Source: Achromobacter pestifer
Lineage (GTDB): Bacteria; Pseudomonadota; Gammaproteobacteria; Burkholderiales; Burkholderiaceae_B
Direction of reading: 5' to 3'
Assembly (NCBI RefSeq): GCF_902859625.1
Contig: NZ_CADIJX010000001.1
Location: forward strand, 124,001-188,000
Length of the DNA stretch: 64,000 nt
The position numbers and the translations under genes were made by a program. Shown piece after piece: positions 8,012 through 17,782 of this stretch (its first letter is position 1; each line of letters opens with the position of its first letter). The notes under the pieces are model-generated. The model saw only the letters and a program-made list of their open reading frames with translations, ran no database searches and was not told the DNA's origin.

Positions 8012-9954
8012 CCTTGGTCGACGAATTCAGTGCCTTGCTTAAGCGCAAGATGGGATTGGACAGCGGGTCCATCGGCAAGGCCGCCGTCGAACGTGCGGTG
8101 CGGCATCGCATGGGCGCCGTGAACGCCACGGACGAATACGATTATCTGATCCGGGTGCAGACATCGCCCACGGAAATGCAGCAGCTGATCGAGGCCGTGA
8201 TCGTGCCGGAAACCTGGTTCTTCCGGTATCCGGAGTCGCAGACGGCGATGGCGGGGTTGGCCTGCGAACGTTTGTTTGCGGCAGGCGTCGCCGAAGACCG
8301 CGTGCTGCGCGTATTGAGCGTGCCGTGCTCCAGCGGCGAAGAGCCTTATTCCATCGCCATGGCTTTGCTGGACGCGGGGGTTCCCGCCGCGCGCTTCCAG
8401 GTGGATGCCGTGGACATCAGCCAACGCATGGTTGAATTCGCGCAACGCGCCGTGTACGGCCGCAATTCCTTCCGTGGCGACGACCTGGCTTATCGTGACC
8501 GGCACTTCACTGAGACGGCCGATGGCTATCAGTTGTCGGCGATGGTCAGGGAAGGGGTCCGCTTCCAGCAGGGCAATCTGTTTGACGCCAATCTGTTGCT
8601 GGGTGCGGCGCCCTATGACTTCGTGTTCTGTCGCAACCTGCTGATCTACTTCGACACGGCGACGCAAGAACGGGCAGTGCAGGTATTGCGGCGCTTTACG
8701 CGCGGTGACGGCATCATCTTCGTGGGGCCGGCTGAAACCAGCCTGCTGACCGCACGCCGCCTGCCCATCGTGCCGGCGGCGCGGTCTTTCGCCTTCCTGG
8801 CGCAGGCCATGCCGCCACCCGTTGAGGTGTTCACGCCGGCCAAGCCTATCGTCCATGCCTGGACGCCGCCCCGCAGGCCGGTGGCGCCGCCGCCGCCGGC
8901 ACGCCTGCCTTTGCCGCATGCCGCGATCCCGCCCGTGCCCGCCGCTCCCGTGGAGGCGCCCGGCGCTTCCCGTGCCGACGTTTCCTTGCGCCAGATCGAG
9001 GCAATGGCCGATCAAGGCCGCTTGCAGGAGGCCCTGGTGCAGTGCCGGGTGCACCTTGAAGTGCATGGCGCCAGCGCAGATGCTTTGCATCTGCTGGGCT
9101 TGCTGCAAGACGCGGCGGGCGACGCGCGCGAGGCGCAGGCGGCCTACCGCAAGGCGTTGTACCTGGACCCCACCCATCGCGAAGCACTGCTGCACCTGGC
9201 TGCGCTGATCGCGTCGGCAGGTGACGTTGAAGGCGCCCGCCGACTTCAGGCGCCCGCCGACTTCAGGCGCGCGCAGCGCGAGAGGAGGCTCGACGTGAGT
9301 GAATCCATCGCGCTGTTGTCCGAGGTGGACGACTGCTGGAACCGCATCGGCATACGCGGCGACAAAAGCTGCGGGCAACTGTCCGGCTATGTGCATTGCC
9401 GCAATTGCCCGGTGTACGCAACCGCCGCCAAGCGAATCCTGGACCGCTTGCCGCCGCAAATGGATGTGCAAGACCACGAACCGGTAACGAGCGAAAGCCG
9501 CAGGCTGTCGTCGTTGCTGGTGTTCCGCCTGAGCCGGGAATGGCTGGGACTGCCCACGCGCGCGTTGGACGAAGTGGCCAGCACGCGCATGATCCTGACG
9601 CTGCCGCATCGGCGCGACCCGGCCGTGCTGGGCGTGACCAACGTGCGCGGCACCCTGACTGTCTGTGTGTCGTTGGCGCGTCTGCTTGGCCTGGATTCGC
9701 CGCCAGTGGATACGCGCGAACGCGCTGCCGCGCGCATGTTGATTTTCGGCGGCGCGGGCCGGGCGGTGGTGTTGCCGGTCGATGAAGTGGAAGGGATTCA
9801 TGCCGTGGACCTGGACGTACTTGAGCCGCTGCCGGCGACCGTGGAAGGCGCAAGCCTGAAATATTCGCGCGGCGTGGTGCGCTGCGCAGACCGCAGCGTG
9901 GGCGTATTGGACGAGAGTCTGCTGATGCAAGCTTTGGAACGGAGCCTGGCGTGA
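8008..9954 (+). CDS. wspC: Fused WspC methyltransferase (CheR-TPR) and WspD CheW-like protein
   Basis: 648 residues that are two genes in other Wsp systems. Residues ~1-275 are CheR: an N-terminal helical domain, SAM-binding SVPCSSGEEPYSIAMAL and VFCRNLLIYFD. A Pro-rich linker (~285-330) and TPR repeats (~333-405) follow. From residue 430 onward it is WspD: a Cys-rich lead (CGQLSGYVHCRNC) and a CheW domain. The join is made by a 17-bp tandem duplication (9231-9264). With one copy, WspC would stop at TGA 9300-9302 and WspD would start at GTG 9295 behind GAGGAGG. That start is still intact, so free WspD may be made as well. WspC methylates WspA; WspD couples it to WspE. Confidence 0.88.
   Translation: MTLVDEFSALLKRKMGLDSGSIGKAAVERAVRHRMGAVNATDEYDYLIRVQTSPTEMQQLIEAVIVPETWFFRYPESQTAMAGLACERLFAAGVAEDRVLRVLSVPCSSGEEPYSIAMALLDAGVPAARFQVDAVDISQRMVEFAQRAVYGRNSFRGDDLAYRDRHFTETADGYQLSAMVREGVRFQQGNLFDANLLLGAAPYDFVFCRNLLIYFDTATQERAVQVLRRFTRGDGIIFVGPAETSLLTARRLPIVPAARSFAFLAQAMPPPVEVFTPAKPIVHAWTPPRRPVAPPPPARLPLPHAAIPPVPAAPVEAPGASRADVSLRQIEAMADQGRLQEALVQCRVHLEVHGASADALHLLGLLQDAAGDAREAQAAYRKALYLDPTHREALLHLAALIASAGDVEGARRLQAPADFRRAQRERRLDVSESIALLSEVDDCWNRIGIRGDKSCGQLSGYVHCRNCPVYATAAKRILDRLPPQMDVQDHEPVTSESRRLSSLLVFRLSREWLGLPTRALDEVASTRMILTLPHRRDPAVLGVTNVRGTLTVCVSLARLLGLDSPPVDTRERAAARMLIFGGAGRAVVLPVDEVEGIHAVDLDVLEPLPATVEGASLKYSRGVVRCADRSVGVLDESLLMQALERSLA
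9231..9264 (+). repeat. 17-bp tandem duplication at the wspC/wspD junction
   Basis: The unit AGGCGCCCGCCGACTTC occurs twice without a gap (9231-9247 and 9248-9264). Seventeen is not a multiple of three, so the second copy shifts the wspC frame into that of wspD. Read with a single copy, wspC ends RRLQARAAREEARRE and stops at TGA 9300-9302. Confidence 0.9.
9282..9297 (+). promoter_or_regulatory. wspD: Internal ribosome binding site and GTG start of wspD
   Basis: GAGGAGG (9282-9288) lies six bases before GTG (9295-9297), which is in frame with the fused gene (codon 430) and exactly where WspD proteins begin (SESIALLSEVDDCWNRIGIRG). It is an excellent Shine-Dalgarno and start, and indicates that wspD was an independent gene overlapping the end of wspC by eight bases. 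Confidence 0.75.
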
Positions 9955-12260
9955 ACCCGGACCAGATGCGCGACGCTTCGCTCCTTGAGCTTTTCCAGCT
10001 TGAGACCCGCACGCAGGTGCAGGTGCTGAACAACGGCCTGCTGGCGCTGGAGCACGACCCGACGTCGGCGGCCCAGCTTGAAGCCTGCATGCGCGCGGCC
10101 CATTCACTGAAGGGCGCGGCCCGCATTGTGGACCTGCACCCGGCAGTGCGCATCGCGCACGCCATGGAAGACTGTCTGGTGGCCGCGCAGGAAGGGCGTC
10201 TGCGCTTGCAGGCGACCGACATCGATGCCTTGCTGTTGGGCACGGACCTTTTGCAGCGCGTGGCCACGCCCGGGGTTGAGCTGGGCGCCGAAATCGACGA
10301 CCTGGTTACCCGCCTGAGCAATGCGCCCAATGCGCCGCCCGCGCCACCGGCCAAACCGCCAGCGCCGCCCCGGCCTTCGGATTTCTTGCCGCCCATTCAA
10401 CGGTTCGACGACCCGCCGCCTGCCGCGCCTACGCCGCCAACTCCGCCTGCGGCCACGGCCGCCTCTGCGCAGGCGCTGGTGCGCCGAAGCTCCGATCAGG
10501 GGCTCTCCGATGGCGAGCGCGTGTTGCGCGTTACCGCGGACACGCTGAACAAACTGCTGGGCCTGTCCAGCGAGACGTTGGTGGAGTCGCATTGGATCGG
10601 GCCGTTCAGCGCGTCCATGCTGCGCCTGCGGCGCATGCAGTCCGGCGCGGCGCAGGCGCTGGACGGCGTGCGTGCGGCGTTGATGGGTCAGCACGTGGAT
10701 GCGCGGGTCCAGGCTGCGTTGGACGATGCGCAACGCATCGTCGAGCAATGCCAACAAGAAATGACGCAACGTACCAGCGAGGTCGACGAATTCGGCTGGC
10801 GCATGAGCCATCTGACGCAGCGGCTGTACGACACGGCGCTGGCTTGCCGGATGCGGCCTTTCGGCGACGGGTTGGGCGGCATGGCCCGCATGGTGCGCGA
10901 CCTTGGGCGTTCGCTGGGCAAGCAGGTGCGCCTGGAGATCGAGGGCGACGCCACTCAGGTGGACCGCGACATCCTGGAAAAGCTGGATGCGCCGCTGATG
11001 CATCTGCTGCGCAATGCGGTGGACCACGGCATCGAAATGCCGATGGACCGCATGGACGCGGGCAAGTCGCCGGAAGGCCTGATCAAGCTGTCGGCGCGGC
11101 ATGCGGCCGGCATGCTGCTGATCGAACTCAGCGACGACGGTTCGGGTATTTCGCTGGACCGGCTGCGGGTTGAAGTGGTGCAGCGCAAGCTGACGAACGC
11201 CGAGACGGCGGCGCGGCTGAGCGAGGCAGAACTGCTGGAATTCCTGTTCCTGTCGGGCTTCAGCACTCGCGGCGAAGTGACTGAAATCTCGGGGCGCGGC
11301 GTGGGTCTGGATGTGGTGCAGACCATGGTGCGGCAACTGCGTGGGGCCGTGCGGATTCATCAGACGACGGGGCAGGGCACGCGCTTCGTGCTGGAAATGC
11401 CCTTGTCTCTGTCAGTCGTGCGCAGCCTGCTGGTGGAAGTGCAGGACGAGATCTACGCCTTCCCGCTGGCGTATGTCAGCCACGCCCTTCAGGTGCGCTC
11501 GGAAGACATCGAACAATTGGAAGGCCATCAGCATTTCCGTTTCATGGGCAAGCAGATCGGCTTGGTGTCGGCCCGCCAGATTCTGCGGGCGGGAGAGCCG
11601 GCGGCCTCCGTGGAGTCGGTGGCCGTCGTGGTCGTGGGGGATCACGACAAGCTGTACGGCATCGCCGTGGACCGCTATGTAGGCGAGCGCACGCTGGTGG
11701 TGCAGCCGCTGGACCCGCGGTTGGGCAAGGTGCAGGATGTCATGGCCGGGTCCTTGATGGACGACGGCACGCCGTTGCTGATCCTGGACGTCGAAGACAT
11801 GCTGTTGTCGGTTCAGAAATTGATCGAAGGCGGGCGCCTGACGCGCGTGGATGGTGGCGGCCCCGTGATTCAGGCTCGCCGCCGCAAGCGCGTGCTGGTG
11901 GTGGACGATTCCCTGACGGTGCGCGAACTGGAACGCAAGCTGCTGCTGAACCGGGGGTTTGAAGTGGCCGTGGCGGTGGACGGCATGGACGGCTGGAATA
12001 TGCTGCGCAGCGAGGATTTCGACCTGGTCGTGACCGACGTCGACATGCCGCGCATGGACGGCATTGAACTCGTGTCGCGCATCAAGGCGGACCCCAGGTT
12101 GAAAAGCCTGCCGGTAATGGTAGTGTCATACAAAGACCGCGAAGAAGACAGGCGGCGCGGGCTGGATGCCGGCGCCGACTACTATTTGGCCAAGGGCAGC
12201 TTCCACGACGATGCGCTGCTTGATGCCGTCGAAGACTTGATCGGAAAGGCACTGACGTGA
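9951..12260 (+). CDS. wspE: Wsp hybrid histidine kinase/response regulator (CheA type)
   Basis: 769 residues. An Hpt domain with phospho-acceptor His51 (AAHSLKGAAR) comes first, then a Pro-rich linker (~110-165), the dimerisation and HATPase domains (LLRNAVDHGIE N-box, DDGSGI and GRGVGLD G-boxes), and a CheW-like domain. A C-terminal receiver starts near 645, with acidic pair D652/D653 and phospho-acceptor Asp696 (TDVDMPRMDG). In Wsp systems WspE phosphorylates both the methylesterase WspF and the cyclase WspR. The start is GTG 9951, overlapping the previous stop. All key residues are present, so an active kinase is expected. Confidence 0.92.
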   Translation: MNPDQMRDASLLELFQLETRTQVQVLNNGLLALEHDPTSAAQLEACMRAAHSLKGAARIVDLHPAVRIAHAMEDCLVAAQEGRLRLQATDIDALLLGTDLLQRVATPGVELGAEIDDLVTRLSNAPNAPPAPPAKPPAPPRPSDFLPPIQRFDDPPPAAPTPPTPPAATAASAQALVRRSSDQGLSDGERVLRVTADTLNKLLGLSSETLVESHWIGPFSASMLRLRRMQSGAAQALDGVRAALMGQHVDARVQAALDDAQRIVEQCQQEMTQRTSEVDEFGWRMSHLTQRLYDTALACRMRPFGDGLGGMARMVRDLGRSLGKQVRLEIEGDATQVDRDILEKLDAPLMHLLRNAVDHGIEMPMDRMDAGKSPEGLIKLSARHAAGMLLIELSDDGSGISLDRLRVEVVQRKLTNAETAARLSEAELLEFLFLSGFSTRGEVTEISGRGVGLDVVQTMVRQLRGAVRIHQTTGQGTRFVLEMPLSLSVVRSLLVEVQDEIYAFPLAYVSHALQVRSEDIEQLEGHQHFRFMGKQIGLVSARQILRAGEPAASVESVAVVVVGDHDKLYGIAVDRYVGERTLVVQPLDPRLGKVQDVMAGSLMDDGTPLLILDVEDMLLSVQKLIEGGRLTRVDGGGPVIQARRRKRVLVVDDSLTVRELERKLLLNRGFEVAVAVDGMDGWNMLRSEDFDLVVTDVDMPRMDGIELVSRIKADPRLKSLPVMVVSYKDREEDRRRGLDAGADYYLAKGSFHDDALLDAVEDLIGKALT

Positions 12261-13267
12261 GAATCGGGATCGTCAACGATCTGCAAATGGCGGTGGAAAC
12301 CCTGAGGCGCGCGATTGCGCTGGAACCGGGGCTGGAAGTCGCTTGGGTGGCCGCCAACGGTGAACAGGCCGTGGCGCAGTGCGCGCGCGACCGCCCTGAC
12401 GTGGTGCTGATGGACTTGATCATGCCGGTGATGGACGGCGTGGAAGCCACGCGCCGCATCATGGCGGAATCGCCTTGCGCCATTGTCGTGGTGACGGCCG
12501 ATGTGGCCCGGCACACCTCGCGCGTCTTCGATGCCATGGGATACGGCGCGCTGGATGCCGTGGATACCCCAGTGGTGGGCGGCGCCGACATGCGCAGCGC
12601 CGCCGGGCCGCTGCTGCGCAAGATCCGCAATATCGGCTGGTTGATTGGCCGCTACGGCAACCGCCCGGCGTTGACGCCGGTGGACAAGATGGCGCCCCGG
12701 CAGACCTCGCAACGTTTGCTCGTCATCGGGGCATCGGCCGGCGGTCCCGCGACCCTGGCGCAGTTGCTGCGCGATGTGCCGCTGGACTTTCCCGCAGGCA
12801 TTGTGCTGGTGCAGCATGTGGACGCCTCGTTTGCGGCGGGCATGGCGGATTGGCTGAACGATCAGGTGTTGTTGCCCGTTCGGCTGGTACGGGAAGGCGA
12901 ACGGCCGTTACCCGGCCAGATTCTGCTGGCCGGCACCGACGACCATCTGCATTTGTTGGCCGATGGCACACTGCGGTATACGGAAGACCCCAAGGAAAGC
13001 CTGTACCGGCCCTCCATCGACGTGTTCTTCCATAGCGTGGCGCAGCACTGGCGCGGCATGGCGGTGGGGGTGCTGTTGACCGGCATGGGGCAGGATGGCG
13101 CGCGCGGGCTGAAAGCCCTGCGCGAACGCGGATGCCTTACCATCGCCCAGGACCAGGCCACCAGCGCCGTGTATGGCATGCCCAAAGCGGCGGCGGCCAT
13201 ACAGGCGGCGGTGGAAATCAGACCATTGGACCAAATCGCTTTCCGCTTGATCCAGGCATTTGCCTGA
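12257..13267 (+). CDS. wspF: Wsp CheB-type methylesterase
   Basis: 336 residues: an N-terminal receiver with phospho-acceptor Asp53 ([11 protein letters not shown]) and a C-terminal methylesterase with catalytic Ser160 ([10 protein letters not shown]), His187 (QHVDASF) and Asp280 (GMGQDGARG). It removes methyl groups from WspA and so resets the receptor; in Pseudomonas its loss locks the pathway on and gives wrinkly, biofilm-forming colonies. The start is GTG 12257, overlapping the wspE stop. The protein looks intact, so negative feedback is probably preserved in this strain. Confidence 0.92.
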   Translation: MRIGIVNDLQMAVETLRRAIALEPGLEVAWVAANGEQAVAQCARDRPDVVLMDLIMPVMDGVEATRRIMAESPCAIVVVTADVARHTSRVFDAMGYGALDAVDTPVVGGADMRSAAGPLLRKIRNIGWLIGRYGNRPALTPVDKMAPRQTSQRLLVIGASAGGPATLAQLLRDVPLDFPAGIVLVQHVDASFAAGMADWLNDQVLLPVRLVREGERPLPGQILLAGTDDHLHLLADGTLRYTEDPKESLYRPSIDVFFHSVAQHWRGMAVGVLLTGMGQDGARGLKALRERGCLTIAQDQATSAVYGMPKAAAAIQAAVEIRPLDQIAFRLIQAFA

Positions 13268-13301
13268 GCGGCCCGATATTGCTAGACATCAAGGAATTAC
13301 T

Positions 13302-14330
13302 ATGCACCCTCCCATTGACAGCTCGGCCTCCGCGGATCTCAATTCGCACGCGGCCATGGTGCTGCTCGTCGACGACCAGGTCATGGTCGGCGAGGCGATC
13401 AGACGGGCTCTGGCGACGGAGGGCAACATTGATTTCCACTATTGCTCGGATCCCTACAAGGCGTTGACGGTAGCGATCCAGACACGGCCTACCGTCATCT
13501 TGCAGGACTTGGTGCTGCCGGGCGTGGATGGCTTGAGCCTGGTCCAGGAATACCGCAACCATCCCGTCACGCGCGACATCCCGATCATTGTGTTGTCCAC
13601 CAAGGAAGATCCCGCCATCAAGAGCGCGGCCTTTGCGGCGGGCGCCAACGACTACCTGGTGAAACTGCCCGATTCCATCGAGCTGGTGGCGCGCATCCGC
13701 TACCACTCGCGTTCGTATCTGGCGCTGGTGCAGCGCGACGAGGCCTATCAAGCCCTGCGCCAAAGCCAGCAGCAGTTGCTGGAAAGCAATATGGAACTGC
13801 GCCGCCTGACCAATTCAGACGGGCTGACCGGCCTGGGCAACCGCCGCTATTTTGACGAATACCTCAACGCGGAATGGCAGCGCGCGCGCCGCGACGGCCG
13901 TGAGATCAGTATGTTGATGATCGACGTGGACCACTTCAAGTCCTACAACGACACCTACGGCCACATCGCGGGCGACGAAGCGTTGAAGCGCGTGGCCAAC
14001 ACGATTTTTGCCAGTTGCGACCGATCCACTGACCTCGCGGCCCGTTTTGGCGGCGAGGAATTCGCGCTGGTGCTGCCGGGCACGCCTGCGGGTAGCGCAC
14101 GGCTGGCGGCGGAAAAACTGCGCCGCGCCGTCGAGGCCATGCAGATTCCGCAAAAGGACACGGGGTCCGGGCCTTGGCTGACGGTCAGCATCGGCACGGC
14201 CACGGCCGTGCCCACCCAAGACCAGCCATGCACCGACCTGATCCAGGTGGCCGATCGGGGGCTGTATCAAGCCAAGCGCCAGGGGCGCAACCGTGTCGTG
14301 CCTGGCCAGATGCAGCCCGTGGCGGAATAG
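13302..14330 (+). CDS. wspR: Wsp diguanylate cyclase response regulator
   Basis: 342 residues from ATG 13302 (AAGGAAT just upstream). The receiver has Asp69 as phospho-acceptor ([11 protein letters not shown]); a helical stalk follows; the GGDEF domain has an intact active site GGEEF at 250-254 and an inhibitory-site motif RxxD at 241-244 (RSTD). Phosphorylated WspR makes cyclic di-GMP, promoting biofilm matrix production. The ~34-base gap after wspF is the largest in the operon. Near-identical placement of functional residues to Pseudomonas WspR makes the assignment firm. Confidence 0.93.
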   Translation: MHPPIDSSASADLNSHAAMVLLVDDQVMVGEAIRRALATEGNIDFHYCSDPYKALTVAIQTRPTVILQDLVLPGVDGLSLVQEYRNHPVTRDIPIIVLSTKEDPAIKSAAFAAGANDYLVKLPDSIELVARIRYHSRSYLALVQRDEAYQALRQSQQQLLESNMELRRLTNSDGLTGLGNRRYFDEYLNAEWQRARRDGREISMLMIDVDHFKSYNDTYGHIAGDEALKRVANTIFASCDRSTDLAARFGGEEFALVLPGTPAGSARLAAEKLRRAVEAMQIPQKDTGSGPWLTVSIGTATAVPTQDQPCTDLIQVADRGLYQAKRQGRNRVVPGQMQPVAE

Positions 14331-14335
14331 GCAAC

Positions 14336-14394
14336 GGGCTGGCCCTGCTTGGCGCCAGCCCGCCGTCACCTGCCTTGCCGCGGCGTTTGCCGCG
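14336..14394. terminator. Two hairpins between convergent wspR and ABC permease genes
   Basis: GGGCTGG (14336-14342) pairs with CCAGCCC (14355-14361), and CGCGGC (14379-14384) pairs with GCCGCG (14389-14394) around a GTTT loop. Both lie between the stops of two convergent genes, so they could end transcription from either side. There is no T-run, so intrinsic termination would be weak. Confidence 0.4.
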
Positions 14395-14395
14395 A

Positions 14396-16051
14396 TCAGG
14401 CCGGTTGCCGCCGACGGATCAACGTGGCGGCCAGCATCAGCGTCAAGCTGACGCCCACGGCCACGGCGGCCATCGCCATGCCTTCACCCACCGACCCTTG
14501 CTCGAACTGGCGCCAGACGTAGATGGACACCGTCTGCACGCCGGCGGGCGCCAGCAGCAGCGACGTGACCAGTTCCCGCGAGGCCACCGCAAACACCATC
14601 AGCATCGACGCGGCCAGGCCTGGCAGCACCAACGGCAACACGATGCGCCGCAGGGCCTGCGCGGCGTTGGCGCCATGCACGCGCGCGGCGGCTTCCAGGT
14701 TGGCGCCGATCTGCGATAGCGCCGCGCTGACATAGCGCACCGGATAGGGCAGCAGCAGGCAGGTGTAGGACAGCAGCAGAATGCCCCAGGTGCCGTAAGG
14801 CGTGGCGGGCCAGAACGGCTGGTTCCATGCCAGGATCAACCCCACGCCCACCACCACGCCCGGCAGCGCGGCGGGCAGCAACGCCAAGCCGTCGATGATG
14901 GCGGCACCCGGCACGTGCTTGCCGGCCACGCACCAGGCAGCCAGCAGACCCACGGCGCCCGCAAGCAAAGCGGTGCCGGTTGCCAGTGACAGACTGGTCG
15001 ACAGCGCTTCCCAGGCTTCGCCGCGTGCGTCGAACAAGGCGGCGAAGTTGGCCAGTGTCAGATTGCCAGGAGACAAGCCGGCCGACACGTGGCGGGTGAA
15101 CGCCGCGGCCAGCATGGAGGCCAGCGGGGCCGCCACCGCGATCAGGGCGACCGCAGCAAACAGCAGCGCGACCGGTACGCGCCAGGCGCCCAGGTGTCCT
15201 GGCGCCAGCGGCGCGGGTTTGCCCGTCATGGTTTCAAAGCCGCGCCCGGCGATGACCGCGCGCTGGATGGCATAGGCGGTCAGCGCCAGCGCCACCAGCA
15301 CCAGCGATAGCAACGCCGCCCCGGGCAGGTCGATGGGCCAATCGGCCAACCGCCGTTCGATGGCGGTCGTCAGCACGGCCACGCCAGCTTGCGAGCCCAG
15401 CGCGGCGGGCACGCCGTATTCCTCGATGGCCAAGGTGAATGCCAGCAGCAGGCTGGCCGCGATGGCGGGTAGCGCCAGTGGCAATGTCACGCGCATGAAT
15501 GCGCGCCAGGGGCTGGCGCCGAAGACGCGAGCCACGTCCGCCAGTCTTGCTCCGGTGGCGGCCATGCTGCGCGACACGGCGAAATACACCACCGGGAAGA
15601 TGGCCAGTCCCATGGCCAGCGTCACGCCTGACGGCGAAAACAGCAGCGGGCCCAGGTTGAAGCCCGCCACTTGCTCCAGGTAACCGCGCGGTTGCAGCGC
15701 CATGGTCCAGGACAGCGCGGCGATATAGGGCGGCAGCAGGAAGGGCACCAGGAACACGGCGTCCCAGAACCGCGCCAGCGGCACCTGGAACAGCCCGCGC
15801 AGCGCACCCAGCGGGATGCCGATCAAGGCGCTGACGGCGGCAACGCCCAGGCCCAGTTTCAACGTGCCCGCCACCAAGGTCAGCGTGGCCGTATTGGCCA
15901 AGGTGGCGGACCAGGCGCCAAAGGGATTCCGCAGGGAGCCTTCGGCCAGGTGCGGGAAGATGGCCTGTAGACCGACAAAGGACATGGGCAGCGCGACGAG
16001 CACGCCCAGGGCGGCCAGGGTGGCGGCCGCCAGCAGGTATAGGCTTTTCAT
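14396..16051 (-). CDS. ABC transporter permease, Fe3+/phosphonate (FbpB-like) type
   Basis: 551 residues with about twelve membrane spans in two homologous halves, each with an inner-membrane-component loop contacting the ATPase. In the first half this is ATGARLADVARVFGASPWRAF; in the second, NLEAAARVHGANAAQALRR. Double-length permeases of this type serve ferric-ion, spermidine-like or 2-aminoethylphosphonate importers. It is last in a minus-strand operon after a binding protein (16093-17070) and an ATPase (17072-17782). The substrate is best guessed from the binding protein. Confidence 0.87.
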   Translation of the reverse strand: MKSLYLLAAATLAALGVLVALPMSFVGLQAIFPHLAEGSLRNPFGAWSATLANTATLTLVAGTLKLGLGVAAVSALIGIPLGALRGLFQVPLARFWDAVFLVPFLLPPYIAALSWTMALQPRGYLEQVAGFNLGPLLFSPSGVTLAMGLAIFPVVYFAVSRSMAATGARLADVARVFGASPWRAFMRVTLPLALPAIAASLLLAFTLAIEEYGVPAALGSQAGVAVLTTAIERRLADWPIDLPGAALLSLVLVALALTAYAIQRAVIAGRGFETMTGKPAPLAPGHLGAWRVPVALLFAAVALIAVAAPLASMLAAAFTRHVSAGLSPGNLTLANFAALFDARGEAWEALSTSLSLATGTALLAGAVGLLAAWCVAGKHVPGAAIIDGLALLPAALPGVVVGVGLILAWNQPFWPATPYGTWGILLLSYTCLLLPYPVRYVSAALSQIGANLEAAARVHGANAAQALRRIVLPLVLPGLAASMLMVFAVASRELVTSLLLAPAGVQTVSIYVWRQFEQGSVGEGMAMAAVAVGVSLTLMLAATLIRRRQPA

Positions 16052-16092
16052 GTGAGGGGGAGGGATGCCGGGCAGGCCGGCATCCTGGCCTG

Positions 16093-17070
16093 TCAGTGTT
16101 GGCCGAACACGCGGCTGAATCGCGCCAGCACGTCGGCGCGGTTCGCGGGCGATGCCGCGCTGGCGTCAGGCAGCAGCGCCAGGTCCTTGAATACCGGGCG
16201 TTTGGCAGCCACGTCCTGGCGGGCGGGCATCAACCAGGCATCGGCGACGGCGCGCTGGCCATCTTCGGACAACACGTAATCGATGAACTGGCGGGCCTCG
16301 TCGGCGCGGCGGGCGGTCTTCAGGATCATCATGGGGCGCGGCGCGATGGCGGTGCCGCTGGAGGGGAAGATGACCTTGATGGATTCGCCCTTTTCGACGC
16401 TGGCGTAGGACACGTAGTCCACCGCGCCGAACACGGCGGCCTTGGCGCCTTGCAGCACCGGCGTCAGCGCTTGCGCATTGGGGCCGGAGATCGTCATGCC
16501 GTTGTCGCGCAGCGTTTCAAAGAGCTTCCAGGCGGCGTCGCCTTGGGCATTTTGCAGGCCCAGCAGCAAGTCCAGCGAGGCGCCCGACAGCGCGGGGTCC
16601 GGCATGGTCACCGCTTGCTTGAACTTGGGACCGGTCAGGTCGGCCCAGTCGCGCGGTTCCGGGGTGTCGCTGCTGGTGTTCCAGACGATGCCCAGCGCCG
16701 AAATACCTTGCGCCACATAAGTCGGCGCTTTGAAACGCGCGGGCACCTGGGCGGCATTGGGGCTTTCATAGGCCATCAGCCAGCCGCGCTTGTCCAGGTC
16801 TTGCGCGGTGTCCCAGGACGCCGAAATCAGGACGTCGGCACGGGGGTTGGCGGCCTCGGCCTCCAGGCGTGCCATGACCTTGCCGGTGGTTGCCTGGAAG
16901 ACGTCCACCTTGATGCCGGTCTTCTCCTGGAAGCCGGCAGCCAGTTGTTTGATCAGGCCGCCCGGGCCGGCGGTGTAGACAGTCAGCGCCTTGGCCTGGC
17001 CAGCGGCCAATCCGAATGAAAGCGTCATAAAGAGCGTTGCGAGGAGTTTGGAAAAGGGTGCGTGTGACAT
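16093..17070 (-). CDS. ABC transporter periplasmic binding protein, FbpA/2-AEP-like
   Basis: 325 residues with an N-terminal export signal (FSKLLATLFMTLSFGLAAGQAKA). The mature start LTVYTAGPGGLIKQLAAGF is typical of family 1 ferric-binding and 2-aminoethylphosphonate-binding proteins; so is DVLISASWDTAQDL. A late VDYVSYASVEKGE segment offers two tyrosines near where FbpA binds iron, but the match is not exact. Start ATG 17070 is two bases from the ATPase stop. It would deliver a ferric complex or a small organic anion to the permease at 14396. Confidence 0.82.
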   Translation of the reverse strand: MSHAPFSKLLATLFMTLSFGLAAGQAKALTVYTAGPGGLIKQLAAGFQEKTGIKVDVFQATTGKVMARLEAEAANPRADVLISASWDTAQDLDKRGWLMAYESPNAAQVPARFKAPTYVAQGISALGIVWNTSSDTPEPRDWADLTGPKFKQAVTMPDPALSGASLDLLLGLQNAQGDAAWKLFETLRDNGMTISGPNAQALTPVLQGAKAAVFGAVDYVSYASVEKGESIKVIFPSSGTAIAPRPMMILKTARRADEARQFIDYVLSEDGQRAVADAWLMPARQDVAAKRPVFKDLALLPDASAASPANRADVLARFSRVFGQH

Positions 17071-17071
17071 T

Positions 17072-17782
17072 TTAGGCAGTGTCCTTGTGATTGGCCACGA
17101 GATCGGCGATGCGGCCGTGCGCCATGCGGGCAATGGTGTGCGCCAGGGCATGGGCTTCTTCGTGGTCGTGCGTGACATAGACGGCGGTCGTGCCCAGACG
17201 GCGCAGCAGCGCGCCAATCTCGGTGCACAGCGATTCGCGCAGGGTGCGGTCCAGATTGGAAAGCGGCTCATCGAACAACAGCACGCGGGGGCGGGCAACG
17301 ATGGCGCGGGCCAGCGCCACGCGCTGTTGCTGCCCGCCCGACAGTTCGCTGGGCCGGCGGGCAGCGTGTTCGTGCAAGCCCACCAGCGCCAGTGCTTCCT
17401 GCACCAGCGCGGGACGGGCACGCCGTGCCACGCCCCGCATTTCCAGCGGAAAACCCACGTTCTGCGCCACGGTCATGTGCGGCCATAGCGCGTAGTCCTG
17501 GAACACCATGCCCAGGCCTCGGCGTTCGGGCGGTTCATGGACGCGGGTGTCGCAGACGGCGGCGTCGCCGAACCGGATCCGGCCCTGTTGGGGGCGCAGC
17601 AGGCCGGCCAGCGATTTCAACAGCGTGCTCTTGCCGCAGCCCGAAGGCCCAAGCAAGGCCAGGACGGTGCCCGCGGGCACGTCCAGGTCTACGCCGTCCA
17701 GCACCGTGTGGCCGTTGAAGGCATGGCGCAGGCCGCGCACGGCGATGGCCGTGCCGCCGTTGCTGGAAGCGTGCGCGTTCAA
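17072..17782 (-). CDS. ABC transporter ATP-binding protein
   Basis: About 236 residues. Walker [10 protein letters not shown], signature LSGGQQQR, Walker B VLLFDEP and H-loop THDHEEA are all present, as in the FbpC/PotA group, though the regulatory C-terminal extension of PotA is missing. No ATG is available at the right place; I take TTG 17782, which overlaps the porin stop codon, while GTG 17740 is an alternative. The overlap and short spacing to the binding-protein gene place porin and ABC genes in one transcript. Confidence 0.8.
   Translation of the reverse strand: MNAHASSNGGTAIAVRGLRHAFNGHTVLDGVDLDVPAGTVLALLGPSGCGKSTLLKSLAGLLRPQQGRIRFGDAAVCDTRVHEPPERRGLGMVFQDYALWPHMTVAQNVGFPLEMRGVARRARPALVQEALALVGLHEHAARRPSELSGGQQQRVALARAIVARPRVLLFDEPLSNLDRTLRESLCTEIGALLRRLGTTAVYVTHDHEEAHALAHTIARMAHGRIADLVANHKDTA

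Noticed and set aside
7876..10107. 743-codon open frame antisense to wspB/wspC-D
   Set aside because: His/Gln/Arg/Ala-rich translation with no domain, opposite a well-supported operon. It is a by-product of high GC codon use.
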